The position numbers and the translations under genes are program-made. Shown here piece by piece: positions 50,351 through 59,280 of a stretch of 64,000 nt of DNA. This DNA is from Gemella haemolysans ATCC 10379. Its GTDB lineage: Bacteria > Bacillota > Bacilli > Staphylococcales > Gemellaceae. The DNA lies in NCBI RefSeq assembly GCF_000173915.1, contig NZ_ACDZ02000014.1:591013-655012 (forward strand), given 5' to 3'. Each line of letters begins with the position of its first letter. Positions within the stretch are counted from its first letter, which is position 1. The notes below the pieces were generated by a model, which did no database searches, had not been told where the DNA came from, and saw nothing but the letters and a program-made list of their open reading frames with translations.

Positions 50351-51721
50351 CTATTTTAACTTACTGTTCTTATATGAGAATGCAAAGTATACGATTAAAC
50401 CTACAATAACCCAAACAACAAAGATTATCCATGTTGTTAATGTAACACTATATAATAATGCTCCAAATAAGATAATAGAAATAATTGGTAAAATTGGCAT
50501 ACCTGGTACTCTGAATCCACGTTTTAAGTCTGGGAATTTTTTATAGAATACGATAGTTGTATAGCTTACTAATGCAAAAGCAATAATTGACGCTACATTA
50601 GCAAGATCAGCTAGTTTACCTAATGGTAAGAATCCTGCTAATAATGCTGTTATGATTCCTAATCCCCATGTTAATGTGCTTGGTACTTTATTTTGATTAA
50701 CTTTAGTTAATTTTTCTGGTAATAATCCATCACGTGCAATCGTATATGTAATACGGATTCCCGCATATATGAATGATAGTATACCAGCCATAAGACCAAT
50801 TACCGCTCCAAGAGATACGATACCAGCTACTTTATTTTGACCTACTTCTTCTAGCACAAATGCTAAGGCATCTCCTGTTCCAAGTCTATTATATTGAACA
50901 ACTCCAGTAAGTACTAAACATACTAGAATATAGAATGCTGTACAAACTAACATTGTAATAATAATGGCTTTTGGTAGAGCTTTTTCTGGATTAATTGTTT
51001 CTTCAGCTGAAGTAGAAATAGCATCAAATCCTAAGTACGCGAAGAATACAGTAGTCGCAGCTAACATAACTCCTGAAAAACCTGATGGTGCAAAGTTATT
51101 TGTCCAGTTAGTTGGTTCTACATAAAATACACCAACTACGATGAATAAAACAACAATACCTACTTTTGCTGCTACCATAAGGTTGTTTACAAGTTTACTA
51201 CTTGAAGTACCTTTTGATAAAATGAAAGTAATTAATAATACAATAATAATCGCTGGAATGTTACCATAGCCACCAACTGCTGGTAATGTATAAAACTCTT
51301 TAGGAATCTCTATACCTAAACCTGCTAATAGACGCGAGAAGTAACTTGACCAACCATTTGCTACTGTAGCGGCAGTAAGAACATATCCACCTATTAATAC
51401 CCAACCTATCACATACGCTACAATTTCACCAACTGATACATATAAATAAGTATATGTACTACCACTTGAAGGAATTGTAGAAGCAAGTTCAGCATAACAT
51501 AACGCCGCTAAACAACAAGCTAATCCTGCAATTAGGAAAGAAAATACAACTGCTGGTCCTGCTTCTGCTGAAGCTTTACCAGTTAATACTAAAATACCTG
51601 ATCCAATAATAGCCCCTATACCGAATAGAACTAAATCCATAGTCTTCATCGTGGGATTTAACGTCTTATTTCTTGACTCTGCTAAAATAGAGTCAATTGA
51701 TTTTTTTCTAAAAACGTTCAT
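50351..51721 (-). CDS. APC-family amino acid permease (second copy)
   Basis: A 456-aa paralogue of the permease at 46895-48265, with the same length and most residues identical (for example LFGIGAIIGSGILVLTG and STSAEETINPEKALPKAI). Differences are mostly conservative (V/I, E/D, S/T), which indicates an old or purified duplication. The two share the same transmembrane plan. It has its own promoter region and terminator. Substrate not determined; possibly alanine, serine or a cationic amino acid. Confidence 0.88.
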   Translation of the reverse strand: MNVFRKKSIDSILAESRNKTLNPTMKTMDLVLFGIGAIIGSGILVLTGKASAEAGPAVVFSFLIAGLACCLAALCYAELASTIPSSGSTYTYLYVSVGEIVAYVIGWVLIGGYVLTAATVANGWSSYFSRLLAGLGIEIPKEFYTLPAVGGYGNIPAIIIVLLITFILSKGTSSSKLVNNLMVAAKVGIVVLFIVVGVFYVEPTNWTNNFAPSGFSGVMLAATTVFFAYLGFDAISTSAEETINPEKALPKAIIITMLVCTAFYILVCLVLTGVVQYNRLGTGDALAFVLEEVGQNKVAGIVSLGAVIGLMAGILSFIYAGIRITYTIARDGLLPEKLTKVNQNKVPSTLTWGLGIITALLAGFLPLGKLADLANVASIIAFALVSYTTIVFYKKFPDLKRGFRVPGMPILPIISIILFGALLYSVTLTTWIIFVVWVIVGLIVYFAFSYKNSKLK

Positions 51722-51809
51722 AATATCCTCCTATTTTAAAATAAATATTATTCACTAATAATATTGTTTATTAATTATACCATAATTACTGAGATATTAC
51801 TAATAAAGA

Positions 51810-51831
51810 CTTTACTTATGTAAGTAAAGTA
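51810..51831. promoter_or_regulatory. Palindrome upstream of the second permease
   Basis: ACTTTACTT and AAGTAAAGT form perfect 9-bp arms around ATGT, about 90 bp upstream of the permease start and just upstream of a TATAAT-type -10 region. Its minus-strand core CTTACATAAG matches the palindrome upstream of the first permease. Confidence 0.45.
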
Positions 51832-51970
51832 AAAATGATACTATAAACTACATTAATATTCTAATATATTCTTAATAACATATTAGTATCATTACAAGGA
51901 ATATTGAATTATATAATTTTAATCTTTTTTTAAATTTAATGTAGTATTTAGAACTAGCATAAATAAAAAC

Positions 51971-52000
51971 AAGCCCCTTAAACGTTAGTTTAAAGGGCTT
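51971..52000 (-). terminator. rpsD terminator
   Basis: AAGCCCTTTAAAC and GTTTAAGGGGCTT form a long stem followed by GTTTTTAT, 10 bp past the rpsD stop. Confidence 0.9.
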
Positions 52001-52010
52001 ATTCTTATTA

Positions 52011-52613
52011 TTATCTGCTGTAGTACTCAACGATAAGTTGTTCGTTGATTTCTGGGTGTAATTCACTTCTTTCTGGAAGTCTTACTAATGATCCTTCTAA
52101 TTTATCAGCATCAAAAGTTAAGTACTCAGGTACAAAGTTAGTGATTTCAACAGCTTCTTTAACGATTTCAAGGTTTCTAGATTTTTCTCTTACTGAAACT
52201 ACTTGACCTGGTTTAACAGCGTAAGAAGCGATGTCTACTTTTTTACCATCTACAAGAACGTGTCCGTGGTTTACTAATTGTCTAGCTTGACGGTTAGTTC
52301 TAGCTAAACCTAAGCTGTATACTACAGAATCTAAACGTGTAGCAAGTAATGCCATGAAGTTTTCACCGTGTAGACCTTGTAATTTACCAGCTTTATCGAA
52401 TAATTTACGGAATTGTTTTTCGTTCATACCGTGTAGGTAACGAAGTTTTTGTTTTTCTTGTAATTGTAAACCATACTCAGATAGTTTTTTTCTTAAGTTA
52501 GGACCGTGTTGTCCTGGTGCGTAAGGACGTTTAGCTAACTCCTTACCAGTACCGCTTAGTGAAATTCCTAAACGACGAGATTTTTTCCAAGTTGAACCTG
52601 TAAAACGAGCCAT
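52011..52613 (-). CDS. rpsD: 30S ribosomal protein S4
   Basis: A primary 16S rRNA-binding protein. The 200-aa length and start [15 protein letters not shown] are normal. The S4 RNA-binding domain is visible as [34 protein letters not shown] (quoted in pieces: [19 protein letters not shown] and [13 protein letters not shown]). There are no zinc CxxC cysteines at the N-terminus, so this is the zinc-free paralogue form. Monocistronic, with a structured leader that probably mediates autoregulation. Confidence 0.96.
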   Translation of the reverse strand: MARFTGSTWKKSRRLGISLSGTGKELAKRPYAPGQHGPNLRKKLSEYGLQLQEKQKLRYLHGMNEKQFRKLFDKAGKLQGLHGENFMALLATRLDSVVYSLGLARTNRQARQLVNHGHVLVDGKKVDIASYAVKPGQVVSVREKSRNLEIVKEAVEITNFVPEYLTFDADKLEGSLVRLPERSELHPEINEQLIVEYYSR

Positions 52614-52775
52614 TATGTGCTCCTCCTTTTATCTTTTTGTTTTTATTGTTGTGAAAACAAAAAGCACGATTATCGTTGTTGTATATGTTATAAAACTGGA
52701 ACTTCGCCTAGCAGCATAGGCTACGAGTTGCCACATTAAAAAATGTATAACATAGAGGCAATAACAATTAATCCA
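52614..52775 (-). promoter_or_regulatory. Structured 5' leader of rpsD, probable S4 autoregulatory RNA
   Basis: The untranslated leader contains TATGTTATA and TATAACATA arms about 60 nt apart enclosing a GCCTA/TAGGC hairpin, then a distal AAAACAAAAAG region next to the RBS. In Firmicutes, free S4 represses its own leader, so this is the likely function. I could not align it to the known motif by eye. The remaining bases to 52889 are AT-rich. Confidence 0.55.
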
Positions 52776-52889
52776 CTGCTATTATTTTACACAAAGAATA
52801 GTTTATCATCATTTTAAATAATAGTCAACTATTTTGATAGTATATTATTATTTTTTATCACTTTATTTTTTTTAATTAATATTACTTAT

Positions 52890-53552
52890 TTATTCACATA
52901 GATCAAGAAATTTTTTGAATGTGTCTACTTCATAATCGACTTCAGGATGCCATTGTAGACCTATAAGATTACCTTTCTCGATAGCTTCAATAGTTCCATC
53001 ATTTGCTACAGCCGTAACTTTAAATCCTTCAGCAACATCTTTTATTGCTTGATGATGAATTGAGTTCACTTCCGTTTTATTTCCATATAAACTATGAACA
53101 AATGAATTGTCTTCTATGTTAATAGTATGACGAATTAATTGTTCTTTACTTGAATGTTCATCTATATGTTGTTTTAATGTACCTCCATGATAAATATTTA
53201 AACTTTGTAATCCACTACAAATCCCTAAGATTGGCTTATTAATCTTCTCAAAAAGTTCAATCAGTTTGAAGTCTAACTCATCCTCATAAGGATCATCAGG
53301 ATACTCTAATCCTTCTAGAGGCTTTTCTCCATAATATTTAGGATTAATATCTCTATCACGTCCAGCTATTATCAGGCCACTACACATGGCTGCAATTTCC
53401 TCTAATCCATTATCAGAACAAACTGGGAATAAAATAAAGCCAGCTTTTTCTGCTATTTCTGAAAAATAACCATTAATGTATAGACGTCTTTTAGCTATAC
53501 CAGCATCTGATTTGTAATCGACACTTCTTGTTGAAATCGCAATTATTTTCAT
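52890..53552 (-). CDS. Class I glutamine amidotransferase-like hydrolase (peptidase C26)
   Basis: A cytoplasmic gamma-glutamyl hydrolase of the PuuD type, which frees glutamate from gamma-glutamyl compounds. I use the ATG at 53552 (MKIIAISTRS), 9 bp after GGAGG; a TTG two codons earlier also lies in frame. About 220 aa. The nucleophile is in LGICSGLQSLNIYHGG (Cys near residue 95), and the His of the triad in GLQWHPEVD (near residue 202). The true substrate cannot be told. Confidence 0.82.
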   Translation of the reverse strand: MKIIAISTRSVDYKSDAGIAKRRLYINGYFSEIAEKAGFILFPVCSDNGLEEIAAMCSGLIIAGRDRDINPKYYGEKPLEGLEYPDDPYEDELDFKLIELFEKINKPILGICSGLQSLNIYHGGTLKQHIDEHSSKEQLIRHTINIEDNSFVHSLYGNKTEVNSIHHQAIKDVAEGFKVTAVANDGTIEAIEKGNLIGLQWHPEVDYEVDTFKKFLDLCE

Positions 53553-53780
53553 ATGCAATGACCTCCTTTTTTAATTTCATGTTACTTATTATATAAAGTT
53601 TGTATAAAAATGTCAAGATTAAGCTTTCTGTATTTTCAGATGTTTCTGAAAATTTAAAAATTTTTAGCACATAATTTACACTTATAATAGTTAATTTATC
53701 AAATGTTAGTATATTCTATTGTAAATGTAATAAAAGATATGTATAATAATAATGTGCTAAATTTAAGGAGGAAAAATTGA

Positions 53781-54401
53781 ATGAACTATATATTGACAGT
53801 TAAGTATCCTAAGCAAGAAGTAATAGAAGATGGAAAAGAGTCAGTTACAAATGTAAAAGAAAATATTGAAGATGCAACTGTGGAACAACTTCTAGAAAAA
53901 TACCAAGAATTTCAACGTGTGGGATATGATGTAAAAGTCAATTTTGTAACTGCGGATATCTACGATGAATTTGATGTTTTTAAAATGGCTGAGATTTTCG
54001 ATCTTAATGCTATTGATTACAGTGCAAAACTTAAGTTTATAAATCGTTCTAACAAAGGATCACATGACTACATCAGCAGCCTTGCTAAACTTTTTGATAG
54101 GTATACCTTCGACTATGATATTTCTATCAAATTAAAAATAAACGAAAAATCAGAAATTGATTTTCAAAATGAAGACACTTGGTTTGGTGAAACACCAATA
54201 TACCAAATTAATCCAAAGATTAAAGTAAAAGATGCAAAACTATTTAAAAACTTATATGATGAGCTAAATGAAATAGCTCAAGTTAGCGCAGAAATTAAAC
54301 CTAAGAAAATCGAAGAAAAAATACTATTATTATCTTTAGATAATTATCCAGCTGGAACAGAGGTAGTATTTACTCTTAAAGATTCAGAAATTTACGAATA
54401 A
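53781..54401 (+). CDS. Hypothetical protein
   Basis: A 206-aa acidic protein with no signal peptide and no membrane segment. It is rich in charged residues and beta-like segments (MNYILTVKYPK, YDISIKLKINEK, AGTEVVFTLKDSE). I do not recognise a family. It has a good AAGGAGG ribosome binding site 9 bp upstream and its own terminator, so it looks like a real single gene. It is not within the integrative element that begins 200 bp downstream. Confidence 0.7.
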   Translation: MNYILTVKYPKQEVIEDGKESVTNVKENIEDATVEQLLEKYQEFQRVGYDVKVNFVTADIYDEFDVFKMAEIFDLNAIDYSAKLKFINRSNKGSHDYISSLAKLFDRYTFDYDISIKLKINEKSEIDFQNEDTWFGETPIYQINPKIKVKDAKLFKNLYDELNEIAQVSAEIKPKKIEEKILLLSLDNYPAGTEVVFTLKDSEIYE

Positions 54402-54415
54402 CATATAAATTTAGA

Positions 54416-54456
54416 ATACTTGAAAATTATTATAAATATAATGATTTTTCAAGTAT
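54416..54456 (+). terminator. Terminator of the hypothetical gene
   Basis: ATACTTGAAAA and TTTTTCAAGTAT are followed by TTTTTT, 15 bp past the stop. Confidence 0.85.
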
Positions 54457-54548
54457 TTTTTTATCATAAAATATATTATTTTTATTTCCTTCTTGTACAT
54501 CTTTAACTATAATACATTAATATTTCAACTCCCAATTTATACAAAAAA

Positions 54549-54576
54549 AGACACCAGAGAAAGTTCTCTGATGTCT
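54549..54576 (-). terminator. Former rpsI terminator, now separated from rpsI by the element
   Basis: AGACATCAGAGAA and TTCTCTGGTGTCT pair on the minus strand, followed by TTTTTTTG. It lies 25 bp beyond the left att repeat, where the native 3' flank of rpsI should be. The intact rpsI is now 9 kb away. Confidence 0.75.
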
Positions 54577-54601
54577 TGACGTAATTTGGTATAAGACCAA
54601 T

Positions 54602-54619
54602 ATTAACGTTTTGAGAATT
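54602..54619. repeat. Left attachment site (18-bp direct repeat)
   Basis: ATTAACGTTTTGAGAATT is identical to 63648-63665, where it is the last five codons plus the stop of rpsI. It marks the left boundary of the integrated element. Confidence 0.92.
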
Positions 54620-54982
54620 ATATAATACTATTTTATGGAGGCATAACCCTCTTTATCCTTATTATAATAAGGTTTTACTTTTTAAATTATCTATATATAT
54701 TGATATAAATTGATAAAAAATGATATAATTTGCACCAATTTACACCAAATAAAATAGATTAGTCACTCACACTTTTTTCTTTTTCTTCTATATATAATAA
54801 CATCATTCTATTATCTTTTAATTTATACTACTAACTTTTTTCTTCTATTATAATATCACTTTTATATTTCAAAATTCAACATACTATTTTTCTTATAAAA
54901 CTCTTATATTTATTCTATTACTTATATCACTTTTCTGAAAGAATAGTGATTGCTAAAACTTTCAGTTTTACTATTAATGGAA
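54620..54982. other. Left end of the element, non-coding
   Basis: AT-rich, no gene. It contains the perfect palindrome CCTTATTATAATAAGG (54657-54672) followed on the plus strand by TTTTACTTTTT, a possible terminator at the element end. At 54726-54749 lies a copy of the arm-type repeat (TAATTTGCACCAATTTACAC, then CAAA). TGATATAA-like words recur three times between 54690 and 54730. Confidence 0.6.
54726..54749 (+). repeat. Subterminal direct repeat, left copy
   Basis: A 24-bp sequence (TAATTTGCACCAATTTACAC, then CAAA) with an internal CACCAATTTACACCAA doublet. It differs at one position from the copy at 63590-63613. Being near both ends and in the same orientation, it is a candidate integrase arm-binding site. 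Confidence 0.6.
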
Positions 54983-55204
54983 TTATTGGTAAAACCTCAC
55001 AGCTGTAGTCACATCAACCCCATTCACCTGAAACACAACTTCTCCAGTTTTTGTTTCCACCTGACATACCCCATCGTGATTTTTGGCAGCTAGTATAGTA
55101 TGTGTTGGTGTTACTAAAGAAGTTAAACTAACTCCTGTACTCACTAAACTTAAAACTAATGAACAATTAACAATTTTATTTAGTTTATTTTTACTTTTAT
55201 TCAT
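54983..55204 (-). CDS. Small secreted peptide of unknown function (element cargo)
   Basis: A 73-aa product with a signal peptide (NCSLVLSLVSTGVSLTSLVTP, cleavage probably near ILA-AK) leaving about 33 residues: NHDGVCQVETKTGEV, then a beta-like FQVNGVDVTTAVRFYQ. One cysteine remains. The RBS is AGGAGAAAG. It could be a stand-alone peptide or the remnant of a larger secreted protein; I see no matching continuation downstream. It sits between the left att site and the proline-rich protein, in the same direction. Confidence 0.6.
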   Translation of the reverse strand: MNKSKNKLNKIVNCSLVLSLVSTGVSLTSLVTPTHTILAAKNHDGVCQVETKTGEVVFQVNGVDVTTAVRFYQ

Positions 55205-55337
55205 TAATAACTTTCTCCTTAATTTATAAAGTATCTATTTTCTCCCGTATAGTTTAACAAGAAGTAAGTTAAAATTAAACCAACTCTATTAACCTTTTTA
55301 AATTAAAAAACACTAAAGTAAATTACGTAAATAAAAA

Positions 55338-55367
55338 GGTTTATAGACTTATTATCTATAAACCTTT
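55338..55367 (-). terminator. Terminator of the proline-rich secreted protein gene
   Basis: AAAGGTTTATAGA and TCTATAAACCTTT, followed by TTATTTACG on the minus strand, 20 bp past the stop. Confidence 0.85.
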
Positions 55368-55386
55368 AAACATTATTTATTATCTA

Positions 55387-56859
55387 TTAACGAGCTGTTT
55401 GACCGTCATTGAATTGACCATCTGTACCGTATAGATACATAGCGTATCCTTTAGTACCGTCTGGTTTTGTTACTGAGTTCCAAGCATATCCGTGAGGAGT
55501 GTTTTTCTCAGCATCATCAAATGACATAGTACCATCTACAATCTTATTATCAATAGTACGAATACCACTTCTATAAGCTGGATCTAAAGCGTCATCATTG
55601 TCAAATACCCCAAGGTCTCCATCTACTTTATAATCACCTGTGATTTTACCAAATGTGAATCCCCAATCTTTAAGTTGCGCACGAGACCACTTAACATTAG
55701 CTGGCATACCAGCCTCAAGACCTGTATCCGCTGGAGTTACCACTGGTGTAACTGGTTTAGCAGGTTCTACTGGTTTAGCAGGTTCTACTGGTTTAGCAGG
55801 CTCTGTTGGAGTTACTACAGGTTTAGTAGGTTCTGCTGGTGTTACTACTGGAGCAACTGGTTTAGCAGGTTTTTCTGGTGTTACTACAGGCTCATCTGGA
55901 GTATCAGGAATAACCGGTTGAAGTGGTTTAACAGGCTCTACTGGTTTTGTAGGCTCTGTTGGAGTTACTACTGGTTTAGTAGGTTCTGCTGGTGTTACTA
56001 CCGGAGCAACTGGTCTACCGGGTTTCTCTGGAGTTACTACAGGTTCATCTGGAGTATCAGGAATCACCGTCTGAATTGGTTTAGCAGGCTCTACTGGTTT
56101 TGTAGGTTCTGCTGGTGTTACTACTGGAGCAACTGGTCTACCAGGTTTCTCTGGAGTTACTACAGGCTCGTCTGGAGTATCCGGAATAACCGGCTGAAGT
56201 GGTTTGGCTGGTGTAACTGGTTTAGTAGGCTCTACTGGTGTTACTACAGGTGTAACTGGTTTAGCAGGTTCTGTTGGTGTTACTACTGGATTAGTTGGTG
56301 CTGTTGGATTTGATGGAGTAGTTACCACTGGAGCAACTGGCTTAGTCGGTTCTGTTGGCACCGTTGGTGTTACCACTGGTTTAGTCGGTGTAGTCGGCAC
56401 TGTTGGTGTTACTGTTGGTGCATTATCCCCATTATCATATTGAAAGCTTACGCTACCTTTAATTTTATGCCCTCTTACCTCTTTATTAAAATCTACTCTA
56501 TCACTCACAGCAGTAGTTTTAGGTAAAGATTTAAATTTATTTGAATCTTCTTCAAAATTAACTTGAATTTCTCTCACCTCTCCTGCTTTCAAATCTCCAA
56601 AAGAAACAACCTTACTACCTGCAGAATCCACTGAATAAGTTGTTTTAACATTTTGAACATTTGAAGACGCACTAACACGAATTACTGCACCAGCTTCATT
56701 TTCTAATACTTCTGCATTTACTCGATTTGTTGAAAGTGCATTTTCTTCTTGTTTGTCTTCTTTAGCATTAACTACATTTTGTATATTACCTGTAAATGAT
56801 GTTACAGATAAACTTACAACCGTTATCGCTGATAAAACTCTTTTCGTATTTTTGTTCAT
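55387..56859 (-). CDS. Secreted proline-rich repeat protein (element cargo)
   Basis: About 490 aa. I choose the ATG at 56859 ([19 protein letters not shown]), 8 bp after GGAGG; the upstream in-frame ATG at 56874 overlaps that site. A signal peptide ends near NVVNA. Residues about 40-145 form a small beta-rich domain ([20 protein letters not shown]). Residues about 150-385 are imperfect Pro/Thr/Val repeats ([15 protein letters not shown] and [18 protein letters not shown], three long units). The last 100 residues form a separate domain starting [16 protein letters not shown] and ending [14 protein letters not shown]. There is no LPXTG, membrane anchor or obvious wall-binding module, so release or non-covalent attachment is likely. 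Function unknown. Confidence 0.8.
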   Translation of the reverse strand: MNKNTKRVLSAITVVSLSVTSFTGNIQNVVNAKEDKQEENALSTNRVNAEVLENEAGAVIRVSASSNVQNVKTTYSVDSAGSKVVSFGDLKAGEVREIQVNFEEDSNKFKSLPKTTAVSDRVDFNKEVRGHKIKGSVSFQYDNGDNAPTVTPTVPTTPTKPVVTPTVPTEPTKPVAPVVTTPSNPTAPTNPVVTPTEPAKPVTPVVTPVEPTKPVTPAKPLQPVIPDTPDEPVVTPEKPGRPVAPVVTPAEPTKPVEPAKPIQTVIPDTPDEPVVTPEKPGRPVAPVVTPAEPTKPVVTPTEPTKPVEPVKPLQPVIPDTPDEPVVTPEKPAKPVAPVVTPAEPTKPVVTPTEPAKPVEPAKPVEPAKPVTPVVTPADTGLEAGMPANVKWSRAQLKDWGFTFGKITGDYKVDGDLGVFDNDDALDPAYRSGIRTIDNKIVDGTMSFDDAEKNTPHGYAWNSVTKPDGTKGYAMYLYGTDGQFNDGQTAR

Positions 56860-57194
56860 TATATATACCTCCATAAAGTATTTTTTTATAATTAAATTAT
56901 GAATTTTTTCATTTAATTATAAAAAAATAATTACCTCTTATACTCTTCTAGCGACTATTATATCAAAAAAAAAAAAAAAAAGTCAACTATTTTTTATAGT
57001 AAAATAATTATCTCATCAAGAATTAAAAACTTTGTTAATTCCCAAAATAAATTCCAGTTCAAATAAAAAAGTTGAGACTAAATAATCATGAAAAGATATT
57101 TATTCTAACTTTATTACGTTATTTTAAATTTTCCTTATACTGTGTTTAAAGAAATTCCTGATTCTATCTTAATACTTTGTGAAATTAGTTTGAC
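56860..57194. other. Non-coding region upstream of the proline-rich protein
   Basis: AT-rich. It holds the promoter region of the leftward proline-rich gene and an A run of 18 at about 56966-56983. No gene seen. The folded segment at 57195-57280 lies at its right end. Confidence 0.5.
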
Positions 57195-57280
57195 ACTGAG
57201 CCTCTGAAGGTGTGGTTCACAATGTGGGAAAAGTGGTGCTGCCACATTTTCCTCACAGGATACCACACCAGCTACTCAGT
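57195..57280. ncRNA. Nested stem-loop segment, candidate structured RNA or single-strand origin
   Basis: Three co-axial complementary blocks: ACTGAG (57195-57200) with CTCAGT (57275-57280); GGTGTGGT (57209-57216) with ACCACACC (57262-57269); AATGTGG (57221-57227) with CCACATT (57242-57248). All three are perfect and correctly nested, giving one 86-nt bulged hairpin. It is more GC-rich than everything around it. It sits between the unknown 545-aa gene and the proline-rich gene, and no T run follows it, so it is not a plain terminator. Strand and function unknown. Confidence 0.6.
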
Positions 57281-57403
57281 ATAAAACCAATTTTACTAAA
57301 TACAAGTTTTTTTAACGTTATTTATTTCGTGAATTTTTTGTAATTTTTTATGAATTTAACTTTACAATTTAGATATTATTAAATTTACTAAAAACTAGTT
57401 ATT

Positions 57404-59041
57404 TTATCTTTTCAATTCTGATTTTAGGACTATTGATATTCTATTAAAAAACACATCCCAATTATCCTCTAACATTTTAAAATTTTGTAATCGCAATAGA
57501 GTAATAATATCATAATTTTTTTTTTTGTCATTCCATAATATTTCACTTAAAATTTCTTCTGTACTTTTAAATAATTTCTTCTGTATTTCCTCGATATAAA
57601 TAAAACTTTTTTCTGTAATAATTACATTGTTATCAAATTCCTCTAACTCATCATAATCAAATCCTGAGAATTGTAATTCCATATTATTCCAAAATTCTGC
57701 ATCCTTTTTATATTTAGTCAAACACTTCACAAATTCTTCTTTTCTCGCGTCTTCGTCTTTTTTTTCTTTAATAATAATATATAGAGAGTTTACTAATTCT
57801 TTTATAAATTTATCGGAATCTAGTATAATGTCTAAAAATTCGCCGAATAATTTTTTATCTTTTTTTTGAAGTTTTGGTTTATACCAAGATTCTGATTTAT
57901 TTAACCTATCCAACATTTTATAAATATCTTTTTTCGAGTGATTACCTTTCACTAAATAATTAAATACATCTTTAAAAATTTTACCAATTATCGAATTATA
58001 ATAGTCCCTTATCCCGTATAAATCATTTAACTTCCACCCTCCTTCAGTTGATAAAGCCTCTATATGCATATCCTCAAAGTCCCCTGCTAACATAGATATG
58101 TAGTCAAAAATATTTTCTTTAACAATATTTTTTACATAACCCAATTTATATAATACGGAAAATAAAGACATCATTACCTGAATCCTGATGAAATCAATTA
58201 CTTTTTCTTCTGATATCAAATCTTTAGAAACATGATACTGTCTAGCAACATTATCCCAATTAACTTGCTTTCCACTTAACAAATCACGAAAAGTTCTATC
58301 GGGTATGTCATACTCATTAGCAATTTCATTATTATTCTTCGTGTTAAAGTAATCCTTTTTCGCAGTGAATTTAATCAACTCTTGCAAACCTTCGCTGGAT
58401 AAGAAAAATATTTTATCTAATGACGAGATATTTCCTTTATTAAAATAAATAGTTCTTATATTATCAATTAATAATGTTATCGCAGAATTATATTCTTGTT
58501 CTTCATCGTCTTGATTAAAGTATTCCAATATAGAATAGTAAAGAAATAAAGTCATTTTATACTTATCTACCGAATTTTCACAATCAGAATCCTTCAAATA
58601 AAATTTATATTTTAAACATAGTAAAAAGACATCTGCCTCATCAAATTTATTTGAGGTAGCTTTTTTTAATATATTATATTTTGAAAAAAATGGTATGAGT
58701 TTTTGATCCTCTTCAGACAATAATAAAAAATATTCATCTCTTTTATTCATAATATAATAATTAAATAACATCGCTCCTAATAATACTGATTTCGACTTAT
58801 TTTCTTTATTCTTCTTCCCAAAAAATAGATTTGCTAATTTTGTTTTTTCTAAACATTGTTGAAAATACTCTAAGGATATATCTTCATTAACATTTGAGAT
58901 ATAATCTTCAAATTCAGCGTTATTTTTTATAAAATATAATATCTTCTCAATTATATTCTTATGTTCATCATTTAAATTATCATCTTTCAATATATCTTTT
59001 AAAAAATGTATTAGTGCTATTTTATCGTAAAATTTTGTCAT
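57404..59041 (-). CDS. Unrecognised 545-aa cargo protein
   Basis: A large, Lys/Glu/Asn-rich, mostly alpha-helical cytoplasmic protein; I do not recognise its family. No signal peptide, no membrane segment, no Walker, HEPN, PD-(D/E)XK or TIR motif is visible. Around residues 240-290 lie two short helix-turn-helix-like stretches (NEIANEYDIPDRTFRDLLSG and NVARQYHVSKDLISEEKV). It is the only large cytoplasmic cargo gene of the element, is transcribed away from the mobility operon, and has a structured segment 120 bp past its stop. Position and novelty suit an anti-phage (abortive-infection-like) or regulatory role, but that is inference only. The RBS is poor (GGAAGG, 15 nt from the ATG). Confidence 0.7.
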   Translation of the reverse strand: MTKFYDKIALIHFLKDILKDDNLNDEHKNIIEKILYFIKNNAEFEDYISNVNEDISLEYFQQCLEKTKLANLFFGKKNKENKSKSVLLGAMLFNYYIMNKRDEYFLLLSEEDQKLIPFFSKYNILKKATSNKFDEADVFLLCLKYKFYLKDSDCENSVDKYKMTLFLYYSILEYFNQDDEEQEYNSAITLLIDNIRTIYFNKGNISSLDKIFFLSSEGLQELIKFTAKKDYFNTKNNNEIANEYDIPDRTFRDLLSGKQVNWDNVARQYHVSKDLISEEKVIDFIRIQVMMSLFSVLYKLGYVKNIVKENIFDYISMLAGDFEDMHIEALSTEGGWKLNDLYGIRDYYNSIIGKIFKDVFNYLVKGNHSKKDIYKMLDRLNKSESWYKPKLQKKDKKLFGEFLDIILDSDKFIKELVNSLYIIIKEKKDEDARKEEFVKCLTKYKKDAEFWNNMELQFSGFDYDELEEFDNNVIITEKSFIYIEEIQKKLFKSTEEILSEILWNDKKKNYDIITLLRLQNFKMLEDNWDVFFNRISIVLKSELKR

Positions 59042-59280
59042 AATTATATTTTAAAACCTTCCATCATATTTAATTGTATTATACCACAAAAAAACATACA
59101 TAATATCGATACTCTCTATTCCTTGTATCTATTTTAGTTATATTGATACTTTTTTTAAAAAGTTTCGGTAGAAATTATTTGTTTTTTTTCGCCAAAATTT
59201 TTCATTTTCACGATATATAATAGATTCATAAGGAGGTGACTAATTTTTAAAAAATCTATTAGAAAGGGGGTGATTAACCC
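59042..59280. promoter_or_regulatory. Divergent promoter region of the element
   Basis: About 240 bp between the leftward 545-aa gene and the rightward mobility operon. A TATAAT at 59216-59221 on the plus strand lies before AAGGAGGTGA and a second AAAGGGGGTG ribosome binding site; no good -35 is seen 17 bp upstream. The two Shine-Dalgarno-like sites in a row are unusual; only the second precedes a start codon. Confidence 0.45.

Noticed and set aside
55640..56443. Plus-strand frames rich in Gly/Thr/Ser or Trp/Tyr/Phe opposite the proline-rich secreted protein
   Set aside because: They are antisense readings of the repeated Pro/Thr/Val codons and have no start signals.
57195..57280. The nested stem-loop as an ordinary terminator or a known riboswitch
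   Set aside because: There is no T run on either strand and none of the riboswitch core motifs that I know is visible, so I left it as unassigned.
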